Of a DNA stretch of 64,000 nucleotides, positions 18,298 through 26,223 are shown piece by piece. The notes beneath the pieces were generated by a model that was not told the origin of the DNA, ran no database searches, and was given only the letters and a program-made list of their open reading frames with translations. Numbering within the stretch: the stretch's first letter is position 1; each line of letters starts with the position of its first letter. A program made the translations under genes and the position numbers. This DNA comes from Streptomyces sp. NBC_00258 (GTDB taxonomy: Bacteria > Actinomycetota > Actinomycetes > Streptomycetales > Streptomycetaceae), in contig NZ_CP108081.1 of NCBI RefSeq assembly GCF_036182465.1, positions 7,192,001 through 7,256,000 of the forward strand, written 5' to 3'.

Positions 18298-18954
18298 TCA
18301 GTTCCCGGCCACCGACTTCACCGCCACGGACACCGGCGCCGACCCGCTGATCAGCTCCAGAGTCAGTCCGGCCGTCGCCGGAGTGTCCACCAGTTCCGCG
18401 AGCACCGCCGCGACGTCGTCGCGCGGGATGGGGCCGCGCCCTGTGGCGGCCTCCAGGCGTACGAGACCGGTGCCGGCGTCGCTCGTCAGCATCCCGGGAC
18501 GCAGGATCGTCCAGTCCAGGCCCCGGTGAGCGCGTACGTACGCGTCGGCCTCGCCCTTGGCGCGCAGATACGCGTCGAAGACGTCGTCCCCGGGATGCTC
18601 CGGGTCCGCGCCCATCGACGACACGACCACATGCCGGCGCACCCCGGCCCGGGCGGCCGCGTCCGCGAAGAGCACGGCGGCGCCCCGGTCCACGGTGTTC
18701 TTGCGGTCCACCCCGCTGCCCGGGCCCGCGCCCGCCGCGAAGACGGCGGCGTCCGCGCCCTCCATGTGCGTGGCGACCTCCTCCACCGAAGCCGACTCCA
18801 GATCGCAGACCACCGGCTCGGCGCCGGCCGCCCGCAGATCCTCGCCCTGCTCGGCGCGGCGGATGATCCCCGCCACCTCGTCACCGCGCGCGGTGAGCAG
18901 CCGCTCCAACCGCAGCGCGATCTGACCATGACCTCCAGCGATGACAATGCGCAT
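18298..18954 (-). CDS. NAD(P)H-binding SDR-like protein
   Basis: 218 residues with an N-terminal Rossmann fold: MRIVIAGGHGQIALRLERLL contains the GxxGxxG-like nucleotide loop. RRHVVVSSMGAD, YLRAKGEADAYVR and LDWTILRPGMLT follow the order seen in the atypical SDR family of NmrA/YwnB-type proteins. The YxxxK pair is replaced by YLRAK (Tyr then Lys at +4). Probable redox or flavin reductase-like role; substrate unknown. It is divergent from the lipoprotein gene. Confidence 0.82.
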   Translation of the reverse strand: MRIVIAGGHGQIALRLERLLTARGDEVAGIIRRAEQGEDLRAAGAEPVVCDLESASVEEVATHMEGADAAVFAAGAGPGSGVDRKNTVDRGAAVLFADAAARAGVRRHVVVSSMGADPEHPGDDVFDAYLRAKGEADAYVRAHRGLDWTILRPGMLTSDAGTGLVRLEAATGRGPIPRDDVAAVLAELVDTPATAGLTLELISGSAPVSVAVKSVAGN

Positions 18955-19061
18955 GTTTCCGACCGTACGCCCGGACGACCCCACTCGCCGCACAACCCTG
19001 TGGATAACTCGTGGGTCTCATGAACGATCACTGTGTACGAGGGGGGACGCCGCGAGGCGTC

Positions 19062-20201
19062 ATGAAGGAGACCGTCATCACCACCACACGCGAGAGCCTC
19101 GCGATGCGCAAGAGCCCTGCCACGCGCAACCGCCCTGCCCTGCGCAAGACCCTCACCGCGGCCGCCTGCACCACGGCTCTGCTCGCCGGCGTGGCCGCCT
19201 GCGGCACGGTCGAGAACCTCACCGCCGGTCAGAAGGTCGACCGCGCCTTCGAAGGGCTCGGTGAAAAGAAGTCGCTGGCCTTCGAGTTGGGGCTCGACGC
19301 CAAGCCCTCCGCCCTCACGAAGCTGGCCGGAGAGGCGGAGCCCGGCGAGGAGTTGCCGCCAGAGCTCGCCGAACTCCTCACCGGGGTGCGGATCAAGGTG
19401 TCCGTCGAGTCGAGGAAACCGCTCGCCGACTCGGGTGAGAAGGATCTCGTCGGTACGGGGGTGAAGATCTCTGGGCCCGACGGCGTTCTGGCCGAATACC
19501 GCCTCGTCGGCGACTACACGTACTACCGCGCCGACATGAAGGCGCTCGGCGAGGCCATGGGCTTCCCACTGCCGTCGGCCGACGAACTCCCCGAGAGCGA
19601 GAAGGAGCTCAAGAAGGTCCTTGAGGGCGAGTGGGCCAAGGTCGACACCAGCGAGCTCGACCGGGCAGGGAAGGGCGCCCCGGGCTCCGAGAAGGGCGAC
19701 AAGGCCGGCAAGGGTGGCAAGGACGATCAACCCGGCGGGCCCGACGAGATCGACACCAAGACCCAGCAGAAGATCCTCAAGGCCGTACGCGGAGCCGTCG
19801 CCCGCGAGGTCACCTTCAGCAACGAGGGAGGCAGCGACGGCGTCGAACGGATCGTCGCCAAGGCCTCGTTCCGCGAACTGCTCACCGGTGTCCTCGACAA
19901 GCTCCGGCCCCTGGCCGACGACCTTCCGGCGGGCGCCGAACTGCCCACCGACGCGGACCTCAAGGACGCCCCGGACAAGAAGATCGCCGTCAACTTCTCC
20001 CTGAAGAACGGCGACTTGACCCGTGTCTCCGTAGACCTCGCCGCCCTCGCGGACGGTCCGAAGGGCACCCGGGTTCCTCTGGTGGTCAAGTTCGGCGAGG
20101 CGGGCGACGTCAGCGCCCCGTCCGGTGCCACCGAGATACCCGCTGACGGGTTCGGAGGACCGGGTAACCCGTTCACCGGGGGGATTCTGGGCGGCTTCTG
20201 A
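19062..20201 (+). CDS. Secreted lipoprotein, LppX-like size class
   Basis: 379 residues from the ATG at 19062. A twin-basic N-terminal region leads to a hydrophobic stretch and lipobox LLAGVAAC, so the protein should be lipid-anchored outside the membrane. The mature part is Lys/Glu/Asp-rich with a central Gly-Lys linker (GSEKGDKAGKGGKDD). No domain is recognised. Alternative starts are 19011 and 19104; 19062 has GAGG 5 bases upstream. The structured repeat at 20284 lies 83 bases after the stop. Confidence 0.75.
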   Translation: MKETVITTTRESLAMRKSPATRNRPALRKTLTAAACTTALLAGVAACGTVENLTAGQKVDRAFEGLGEKKSLAFELGLDAKPSALTKLAGEAEPGEELPPELAELLTGVRIKVSVESRKPLADSGEKDLVGTGVKISGPDGVLAEYRLVGDYTYYRADMKALGEAMGFPLPSADELPESEKELKKVLEGEWAKVDTSELDRAGKGAPGSEKGDKAGKGGKDDQPGGPDEIDTKTQQKILKAVRGAVAREVTFSNEGGSDGVERIVAKASFRELLTGVLDKLRPLADDLPAGAELPTDADLKDAPDKKIAVNFSLKNGDLTRVSVDLAALADGPKGTRVPLVVKFGEAGDVSAPSGATEIPADGFGGPGNPFTGGILGGF

Positions 20202-20283
20202 CGGCCTGTCCGGTATTCGACGGTCACGGGTAGCCCGACGGCGATGGGTAATCCGACGGCCACGGCCACCGGTGGGCGTACTT

Positions 20284-20337
20284 CAAAAGCACCAGCACGC
20301 GCGCGTGGAGCCCAAACAGACCTCCACGCGCGGGTGC
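20284..20337. repeat. Structured repeat / terminator, copy 2
   Basis: CAAAAGCA at 20284-20291, a 3-base gap, then a 16-bp inverted repeat with one mismatch (20295-20310 and 20322-20337). It has the same prefix, spacing and CACGCGCGCGTGGAGC arm as the element after nuoN. It lies between the lipoprotein gene and the convergent amidohydrolase gene, consistent with a shared terminator. Confidence 0.65.
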
Positions 20338-20413
20338 CCGCGCCAAGAGCCCACCCCCGCCTCAGGGCACCTCTCAGAACACCCAGGCCTCACACCCTCA
20401 GAACACCCAAGCC

Positions 20414-21688
20414 TCACGACGGCTCCTCCGCGCGCCCCGTCCGCCCCTGCCGAGGCAGGTCCAACGCCACGGTCACAGCCGAGTTGCAGTACTCCCGCAC
20501 CGCACTCGTCCGCGCCACCACCCGCCCCCGATGCACCACGATCCGGCTGTACGCCAGGGACAGCGCCGCGTCGAGCCGGTCCCCGCGCACCGCGAGCAAC
20601 TCCGCCGGAAACCCGGCCTCCACCCGCACCTCGGGCAGTCCCAGAGCAGCCCGCGCCGACGAACTCACCGCGTCGTAGGCGTCCCCGGCCCGCAGCCCGT
20701 ACCGCGAGGCCAGCAGATACGCCGCCTCCAGTGGGTCCCCGCGCCCAACGGGATTCGACACGTCCCTGAGGGCGCCGCTGCCGGCCGCCACGCGTACTCC
20801 GGCCGTACGCAGCAGCCGTACCGGAGCCGTTCCGCGGCGGTCCACGCCCGAGCAGCCGCCCTGGGGCAGACAGACCACGCTCACGCCGGCCGCGGCGAGT
20901 TGGTCCGCCGCCCGCGAGGCGACCTCGGAGGGCAGCCGCCCAAGTCCGCCGCACGGGCCGAGCGTCACCCCCGGCCGCAGTCCGCCGGCCATCGCCGCGA
21001 GCCGTGCGAGCCGCGCCGGGTCGTCACCGTCCGTGTGCAGATCGACCGGGCAGCCGTGCTCCGAGGCGACCTCCAGGACCGCCTCCACATATCCCGTCGG
21101 ATCAGGGTCCAAATCTGGACAACCACCCACTACGGAGGCGCCCATTTTCACCGCGTCCCGCAGTATCGCCAGCCCGTCGGCCCCGGCGAGCCCGGTCAGT
21201 ACCCGCGGCATCGCCACCACCGTCAACTCGGCAAGCCCTCGCAGCGCGCGCCGTGCCTGGAGCACCGCGGCCATCGAGCCCAGCCCCTGCACATCGCCCA
21301 CGCGCACGTGCGAGCGCAGGACCGTGGCCCCGTGCCCGAGCTGGAGCAACGCGGCCTCGGTCGTACGGCGCTGGACCTCCTGGGCCTCGTACGACACCGG
21401 TCCGTCGCCGTCGGCCGACAGGGCCGTGTCCCCGTGTGCGTGGGGCTCGGCCGGGGCCGGCAGGAGCAGATAGCCGGCGAGGTCCACGCGCGCGCTGTGC
21501 GCGGTGAGGCTGCCCGCCGTGCCGACCGCCTCGATGCGTCCGCCGCCCAGCCTTACGTCCACGGTCCGGCCGTCGGTGAGCCGCGCACCGCAGAGCAGCA
21601 GGTCGGAGCCGTCGCTCCGGCCGGAAGAACCCGAGGAGCCCGACGAGGACGAGGAGGAGTGGGGCTGCTGCGGCTGACTGTCGGGCAT
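20414..21688 (-). CDS. Cytosine deaminase-like amidohydrolase, catalytic residues degenerate
   Basis: 424 residues with the overall plan of the cytosine deaminase branch of the amidohydrolases. The first metal motif is present as PAEPHAHGDTALS, and the second His in CPVDLHTDGDD. The later His motif is replaced (GVTLGPCGGLGRL), and the catalytic Asp segment reads AGSGALRDVSNPVGRGD where cytosine deaminases have an Asp after Gly-Ser or Gly-His. The first 30 residues are Ser-rich linker. It may be a non-catalytic relative or use different chemistry. Upstream, a 21-bp imperfect direct repeat lies at 21708-21749. Confidence 0.75.
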   Translation of the reverse strand: MPDSQPQQPHSSSSSSGSSGSSGRSDGSDLLLCGARLTDGRTVDVRLGGGRIEAVGTAGSLTAHSARVDLAGYLLLPAPAEPHAHGDTALSADGDGPVSYEAQEVQRRTTEAALLQLGHGATVLRSHVRVGDVQGLGSMAAVLQARRALRGLAELTVVAMPRVLTGLAGADGLAILRDAVKMGASVVGGCPDLDPDPTGYVEAVLEVASEHGCPVDLHTDGDDPARLARLAAMAGGLRPGVTLGPCGGLGRLPSEVASRAADQLAAAGVSVVCLPQGGCSGVDRRGTAPVRLLRTAGVRVAAGSGALRDVSNPVGRGDPLEAAYLLASRYGLRAGDAYDAVSSSARAALGLPEVRVEAGFPAELLAVRGDRLDAALSLAYSRIVVHRGRVVARTSAVREYCNSAVTVALDLPRQGRTGRAEEPS

Positions 21689-21906
21689 CGCGCTCCTGGG
21701 GCTCGGCGGCGGCTGCGAAAGAGGGACAGGCGGCTGCGAAGGAGGGGCACAAGATCACGCAGCGTGAGTCGAGCCTAGGGTGGCGACCGGCGCGCATCGA
21801 GGAGGAGCGGAATAGTCGTACCGGTGTGGTCCGTCGTGCGGGAGGGGTGTGTGAAACGCCCTGCGAGCGGCCGGGAACGGGCCGGGGCAGGTGCCGCGAA
21901 ACGGAT

Positions 21907-21936
21907 TTGGGCGTTCGGTGGCCGAGCGTGTAATGT
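21907..21936 (+). promoter_or_regulatory. Promoter for tRNA-Thr/tRNA-Met
   Basis: TTGGGC at 21907-21912 and TAATGT at 21931-21936, spacer 18, ending 11 bases before tRNA-Thr. It matches the vegetative sigma pattern. Confidence 0.6.
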
Positions 21937-21947
21937 CTTCATCGCTC

Positions 21948-22020
21948 GCCCCAATAGCTCAGTCGGTAGAGCGTCTCCATGGTAAGGAGAAGGTCTACGG
22001 TTCGATTCCGTATTGGGGCT
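21948..22020 (+). tRNA. tRNA-Thr (GGT)
   Basis: 73 bases, acceptor GCCCCAA paired with TTGGGGC, discriminator T, D-loop and T-loop normal. Anticodon loop ATGGTAA gives GGT. Confidence 0.93.
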
Positions 22021-22066
22021 CTGGTGTGGGAGGTTCCCGTCGCAAGGCGGGAACTGATCACATCAC

Positions 22067-22139
22067 AGCGGTGTAGCTCAGTCGGTAGAGCAAGCGGCTC
22101 ATAATCGCTGTGTCACCGGTTCAAGTCCGGTCACCGCTA
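22067..22139 (+). tRNA. tRNA-Met (CAT), elongator
   Basis: 73 bases, acceptor AGCGGTG paired with CACCGCT, discriminator A. Anticodon loop CTCATAA gives CAT. The fully paired acceptor end and the lack of the initiator-type GGG/CCC anticodon stem argue for the elongator. It probably shares a transcript with tRNA-Thr, 46 bases upstream. Confidence 0.93.
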
Positions 22140-22144
22140 CTGAC

Positions 22145-22182
22145 AGTAGCCGATTGTGGGGTCGGTCCTTCGATCGGCTACT
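22145..22182 (+). terminator. Hairpin between tRNA-Met and rpmG
   Basis: Perfect 10-bp stem (22145-22154, AGTAGCCGAT, and 22173-22182), loop 18, followed by CTTCTGTGTG. The 3' arm overlaps TACTCT, which could also serve as a -10 box for rpmG. Confidence 0.5.
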
Positions 22183-22235
22183 CTTCTGTGTGTTAATGCG
22201 CCAATCGTCCCATCCGTTCGTCAAGGAGCACTCCT

Positions 22236-22400
22236 GTGGCTGCCACCGACGTCCGCCCGAAGATCACGCTGGCCTGCGTGGAGTGCAAGGAGCGGAACTA
22301 CATCACCAAGAAGAACCGGCGTAACAACCCGGACCGACTGGAGATGAAGAAGCACTGCCCGCGTTGCAATGCGCACACCGCGCACCGCGAAACGCGATAA
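22236..22400 (+). CDS. rpmG: 50S ribosomal protein L33, zinc-binding (C+) form
   Basis: 54 residues, the normal L33 length. Two Cys pairs, CVEC and CPRC, show it is the zinc-binding paralog; streptomycetes commonly also carry zinc-free forms that replace it under zinc limitation. GTG at 22236 with AAGGAG 7 bases upstream. It ends at a stem-loop and precedes the MaoC pair. Confidence 0.95.
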   Translation: MAATDVRPKITLACVECKERNYITKKNRRNNPDRLEMKKHCPRCNAHTAHRETR

Positions 22401-22415
22401 ATCAGGCTCGTACAC

Positions 22416-22447
22416 GAGGCCGTCCCCTGAAGTCGGGGGGCGGCCTC
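22416..22447 (+). terminator. Stem-loop after rpmG
   Basis: GAGGCCGTCCCC at 22416-22427 pairs with GGGGGGCGGCCTC at 22435-22447 apart from one internal mispair. Confidence 0.6.
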
Positions 22448-22488
22448 GCGTCGTTACACCCAGCTGCGAACCAGGAGGTGCCGGGCCC

Positions 22489-22941
22489 ATGGCGCTCGAC
22501 CAGTCCTTCGTGGGGCGGTCCTATCCGCCCACCGAGCCCTATGAGGTCGGCCGGGAGAAGATCCGCGAATTCGCGGAGGCGGTGGGCGACACCAATCCCG
22601 CGTACACGGACCCGGAGGCCGCCAAGGCTTTCGGTCACGCCGATGTGATCGCCCCGCCGACCTTCGTGTTCACCATCACGTTCAAGGCGGCGGGACAGGT
22701 CGTCCAGGACCCCCAACTGGGGCTCGACTACAGCCGTGTGGTGCACGGCGACCAGAAGTTCGTCCACCGCCGCCCGGTGCGTGCGGGCGACCGGCTCACG
22801 GTCACCTCCACCATCGAGGCGATCAAGTCGCTGGCGGGCAACGACATCCTGGACATCCGCGGCGAGGTCCACGACGAGGCGGGCGAGCACGTGGTGACCG
22901 CCTGGACCAAGCTCGTGGCCCGCGCGGCCGAGGGGGCGTGA
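22489..22941 (+). CDS. MaoC-type dehydratase, FAS1-like N-terminal subunit
   Basis: A 150-residue hot-dog fold protein: FVGRSYPPTEPYEVGREKI, EFAEAVGDTNPAYTDPEAA and ADVIAPPTFVFTI match the 'MaoC N-terminal/FAS1-like dehydratase' family. This subunit usually lacks the full catalytic motif and pairs with a MaoC partner to form a (3R)-hydroxyacyl-ACP dehydratase like mycobacterial HadAB. The partner follows 4 bases later. AGGAGGTG 8 bases before the ATG. The gene order tRNA - rpmG - had pair mirrors the mycobacterial arrangement. Confidence 0.87.
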   Translation: MALDQSFVGRSYPPTEPYEVGREKIREFAEAVGDTNPAYTDPEAAKAFGHADVIAPPTFVFTITFKAAGQVVQDPQLGLDYSRVVHGDQKFVHRRPVRAGDRLTVTSTIEAIKSLAGNDILDIRGEVHDEAGEHVVTAWTKLVARAAEGA

Positions 22942-22945
22942 ACAG

Positions 22946-23374
22946 ATGACGGCGAAGATCTCGTACGACGACGTCGAGGTCGGCACCGAACTGCCGGCCC
23001 AGACCTTCGGCGTGACGCGCGCCATGCTCGTGCAGTACGCGGGCGCCTCGGGGGACTTCAACCCGATCCACTGGAACGAGAAGTTCGCCAAGGAGGTCGG
23101 CCTCCCGGACGTCATCGCGCACGGCATGTTCACCATGGCCGAGGCGGTCCGGGTCGTCACCGACTGGACCGGCGACCCGGGCGCGGTCGTCGAGTACGGC
23201 GTCCGCTTCACCAAGCCGGTCGTCGTCCCGAACGACGACCAGGGCGCCACGATCGAGGTCAGCGGCAAGGTCGCGGCCAAGCTCGACGACAACACCGTCC
23301 GCGTCGACCTCGTCGCGATGAGCGCGGGCCAGAAGGTCCTTGGCATGTCGCGGGCCGTCGTACGCCTGGCCTGA
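22946..23374 (+). CDS. MaoC-type (R)-hydroxyacyl dehydratase, catalytic subunit
   Basis: 142 residues with the hydratase-2 motif split over YAGASGDFNPIHWNEKFA and DVIAHGMFTMAEAV; the Asp-Phe-Asn-Pro-Ile-His block carries the catalytic Asp and His. It most likely dimerises with the preceding protein to dehydrate 3-hydroxyacyl thioesters in fatty acid synthesis. A 13-bp stem-loop follows. Confidence 0.88.
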   Translation: MTAKISYDDVEVGTELPAQTFGVTRAMLVQYAGASGDFNPIHWNEKFAKEVGLPDVIAHGMFTMAEAVRVVTDWTGDPGAVVEYGVRFTKPVVVPNDDQGATIEVSGKVAAKLDDNTVRVDLVAMSAGQKVLGMSRAVVRLA

Positions 23375-23420
23375 CGGGGCGGGGCTCGGCAGGAGTGCGA
23401 GGAGCGCGAGGAGTGCGAGT

Positions 23421-23450
23421 AAGGGGCGTCCGCCATTGCGGGCGCCCCTT
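23421..23450 (+). terminator. Terminator after the MaoC pair
   Basis: 13-bp stem (23421-23433 and 23438-23450) with one G-T wobble and loop CATT. Confidence 0.75.
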
Positions 23451-23508
23451 ACTGCTTTGCTCCCTGCGCCACTTGCTTCCTCTCTCCTCATCCCACCCCT
23501 TGACGTAG

Positions 23509-23526
23509 TTAGTGATTGAGTACTAA
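23509..23526. promoter_or_regulatory. Probable TetR operator O1
   Basis: TTAGT-N8-ACTAA, extended to GTTAGT and ACTAAC at 23508-23527. It overlaps the likely promoter (TTGACG at 23500-23505, TAACTT at 23524-23529, spacer 18). The same arms and spacing recur before the MFS gene. Confidence 0.65.
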
Positions 23527-23535
23527 CTTTCTCGT

Positions 23536-24105
23536 ATGGTCAGGATGAGCGCAGACGAGAGGCGCGAGAGCGTCATCCGCGCGGCGATGAGCGAGTTCTC
23601 CCGGGGCGGCTACTACGGCACGTCCACCGAGGCGATCGCCAAGCGTGTGGGTGTCTCGCAGCCGTACCTCTTCCGGCTCTTCCCGGGCAAGAAGGCGATC
23701 TTCCTCGCGGCGGCCGAGCGGTGCATGGAGGAGACCATGCGCACCTTCGCCGACGCCTCCAAGGGACTGGAGGGAGAAGAAGCCCTGCACTCCATGGCGA
23801 ACGCCTACACCAGGGTCATCGCCGAGAATCCCGAACAGCTGCTCATGCAGATGCAGATGTACGTCGCGGTGGCGGCCGCCGAGCAGACCGGTGACCACGA
23901 ACTGGGCGAGGCGGTGCGGGCGGGCTGGATGCGCCTGTGGGACACCGTCCATCTGCCGCTCGGTGCCGATGTCGACGAGACCACGACCTTCATGGCGTAC
24001 GGAATGCTCGTCAACTGCCTGGTGGTCATGGGATTTCCGCCCGAGCACCGGGTCTGGGAGGGGCTCTACCCCTCGGCCAGGATCAATGGCCGGCTCGAGC
24101 ACTGA
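23536..24105 (+). CDS. TetR family transcriptional regulator
   Basis: 189 residues. The N-terminal helix-turn-helix reads SVIRAAMSEFSRGGYYGTST followed by EAIAKRVGVSQPYLFRLFPGKKAIF, the standard TetR DNA-binding domain; the ligand-binding half is not assigned. The likely -10 box places transcription start at about the ATG, so the mRNA may be leaderless. It is followed by an MFS exporter whose promoter carries the same palindrome, suggesting it represses both itself and the exporter. Confidence 0.92.
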   Translation: MVRMSADERRESVIRAAMSEFSRGGYYGTSTEAIAKRVGVSQPYLFRLFPGKKAIFLAAAERCMEETMRTFADASKGLEGEEALHSMANAYTRVIAENPEQLLMQMQMYVAVAAAEQTGDHELGEAVRAGWMRLWDTVHLPLGADVDETTTFMAYGMLVNCLVVMGFPPEHRVWEGLYPSARINGRLEH

Positions 24106-24148
24106 ACCAAGGGTGGCGGAGATTGCCGCCCTTTCATGCCCGTGAAAG

Positions 24149-24166
24149 TTAGTCAGCAATAACTAA
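24149..24166. promoter_or_regulatory. Probable TetR operator O2, upstream of MFS gene
   Basis: TTAGT-N8-ACTAA, identical in arms and spacing to the site before tetR, 33 bases upstream of the MFS start codon. Confidence 0.65.
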
Positions 24167-24198
24167 TTGAAGTCAGTGATCACCCGCTGGGGGAAGCG

Positions 24199-25644
24199 AT
24201 GTCACAGCAGACCGCACGTCGCGGGGGAGCCGTCTGGGCCCTCGTCATCACCAGCGTCGCCGGGTTCATGGCGGCGCTCGACAACCTCGTCGTCACCACC
24301 GCACTGCCCTCGATCCGCGAGGACCTCGGGGGAGACCTCTCCGATCTGGAATGGACCGTGAGCGCCTACACGCTCACCTTCGCCGTGCTGCTGATGTTCG
24401 GCGCGGCCCTGGGCGACCGGTTCGGGCGGCGCCGGCTCTTCCTCGTCGGCATCACCGTGTTCACCGCCGCCTCCGCCGCCGCGGCCATGGCGCCCGGCAT
24501 CGAATCGCTGATCGCCGCCCGCGCGGTCCAGGGCGTCGGCGCCGCCATCATGATGCCGCTGACGCTGACCCTGCTCACGGCCGCCGTTCCGGCCGCCAAG
24601 CGCGGGATGGCGTACGGGATCTGGGGTGCCGTCAACGGTCTCGCGGTCGCTTCGGGGCCGCTCATCGGCGGCACCCTCACCGAGCACATCTCCTGGCAGT
24701 GGATCTTCTGGCTGAACGTTCCGCTCGGGCTGGCACTCCTGCCGCTCGCCCGGCTGCGTCTGTCGGAGTCGTTCGGCGTCGGCGCCCCGCTCGACATCCG
24801 CGGCACCCTGCTGGCCAGTGGAGGCCTCTTCGGGATCGTGTACGGGCTGGTCCGGGCGCCCGTCGTCGGCTGGACCGACGGGATAGTCCTGCTGGGGCTG
24901 TTCGCGGGTACCGCTCTGCTCGTCGGCTTCGTGATCCACGGCATCAACGCCAAGAACCCGATGCTGCCGATGCGGCTCTTCCGCAACCGGGCCTTCGCCG
25001 GGATCAACGCGGCCAGCCTGCTGATGTTCCTCGGGATGTTCGGCTCGATCTTCCTGCTCAGCCAGTACATGCAGGGCGTCCTCGGCTACTCGCCCACCCA
25101 GGCCGGGCTGCGCATGCTCCCCTGGACGGGGATGCCGATGGTCATAGCGCCCGTCGCCGGCTATCTGTCCGACCGGATCGGCGGCCGCCCGGTCGTCGCC
25201 GCGGGTCTGTTCCTGCAGGCCGTCGGGCTCGGCTGGTTCGCCACCGTGATCGCGCCCGACACGCCGTACGCCACGCAGCTCCCCGCCCTGATCATCAGCG
25301 GCGTGGGCATGTCCCTCTTCTTCGCCCCCGCCTCCAGCCTGGTCATGTCCAGTGTCCGGCCGCATGAGCAGGGGATCGCGTCCGGCGCCAACAACGCGCT
25401 GCGCGAGGTCGGCGGCGCGCTCGGCATCGCGGTGATGGCCTCGATCTTCTCCGCCCAGGGCGGCTACGGGACCGCGCAGACCTTCGTGGACGGCACCCAG
25501 CCGGCGCTCTGGGTCGGCTCCGCCGCGGTGGCCGTGGCGGGAGTCGCGGCACTGTTCATCCCCGGTCGTCGCCGTGCGGCGGAGGCGGGGGACGACAGCG
25601 CGGAGACCCCGCCCGAGCGGGTCCTGGAGACGGCCTCCCGCTGA
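24199..25644 (+). CDS. MFS drug exporter, DHA2 (EmrB/QacA) type
   Basis: 481 residues with about 14 helices. Early motif LDNLVVTTALPSIREDL is typical of DHA2; GAALGDRFGRRRLF is the motif A loop, and GAVNGLAVASGPLIGGTL matches the antiporter motif C. It should export hydrophobic compounds using the proton gradient. GGGGGAAGCG precedes the ATG. Regulation by the adjacent TetR is likely because of the shared operator. Confidence 0.9.
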   Translation: MSQQTARRGGAVWALVITSVAGFMAALDNLVVTTALPSIREDLGGDLSDLEWTVSAYTLTFAVLLMFGAALGDRFGRRRLFLVGITVFTAASAAAAMAPGIESLIAARAVQGVGAAIMMPLTLTLLTAAVPAAKRGMAYGIWGAVNGLAVASGPLIGGTLTEHISWQWIFWLNVPLGLALLPLARLRLSESFGVGAPLDIRGTLLASGGLFGIVYGLVRAPVVGWTDGIVLLGLFAGTALLVGFVIHGINAKNPMLPMRLFRNRAFAGINAASLLMFLGMFGSIFLLSQYMQGVLGYSPTQAGLRMLPWTGMPMVIAPVAGYLSDRIGGRPVVAAGLFLQAVGLGWFATVIAPDTPYATQLPALIISGVGMSLFFAPASSLVMSSVRPHEQGIASGANNALREVGGALGIAVMASIFSAQGGYGTAQTFVDGTQPALWVGSAAVAVAGVAALFIPGRRRAAEAGDDSAETPPERVLETASR

Positions 25645-25763
25645 GGTCCTCACCGAGTCCGGAATCCGAACGCTCGCTTCGCCTTCGGCTCGCAGTTGGC
25701 CAGCGGCTGGTCCGGAAGCCAAACCCGCGAGAGTTCGGAAAACAAACCGAAAGGAGTCCGATC

Positions 25764-26141
25764 ATGCCCACCCTTCCCTGGACCGTGCCGAACAAGCCGC
25801 CGCAGGGCGCCGAGGTGCACGTCTTCGCCTCCCGCTTCGAGACCCGCACCCGCTGGGGAGCGCTGAAGTTCTTCGCCAGGACGCCGGCCGTCTGGCGGCA
25901 GGTGAGCAAAGCCCCCGGAGCGTACGGCGCCACGCTCAGGGCGGCCCCGTTGCGGCGGACCTTCTGGACCCTCTCCGCCTGGGAGTCGCCCGCGGCGCTC
26001 AAGGCCTTCGCCCGTTCCGGCACGCACGCGCCGACCGCCCGGGGCCTCGGCCCTCAGATGCGCGACGCGAAGTTCGTCTCGTGGACGGTCACGGCGGACG
26101 ACCTCCCGCTCGACTGGTCGGAGGCCTTGCGCCGTCTGTGA
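25764..26141 (+). CDS. DUF3291-like small protein
   Basis: 125 residues, MPTLPWTVPNKPPQGAEVHV at the start, then ASRFETRTRWGALKFFART and FWTLSAWESPAALKAFARS. This resembles the dimeric alpha/beta-barrel (DUF3291, spheroidene monooxygenase-like) group. AAAGGAG precedes the ATG. It may be co-transcribed with the MFS gene 120 bases upstream. Function unknown. Confidence 0.65.
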   Translation: MPTLPWTVPNKPPQGAEVHVFASRFETRTRWGALKFFARTPAVWRQVSKAPGAYGATLRAAPLRRTFWTLSAWESPAALKAFARSGTHAPTARGLGPQMRDAKFVSWTVTADDLPLDWSEALRRL

Positions 26142-26173
26142 CCGACCGCCACCGCGAACAGCTGTCCGGCTAC

Positions 26174-26209
26174 GAGAACGGCCCCGCCCCGACCGGCGGG
26201 GCCGTTCTC
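26174..26209 (+). terminator. Terminator before murB
   Basis: Perfect 15-bp stem (26174-26188 and 26195-26209) with a 6-base loop. TACTCT at 26211-26216 immediately after could be the murB -10 box. Confidence 0.8.
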
Positions 26210-26223
26210 GTACTCTTGGGCAC

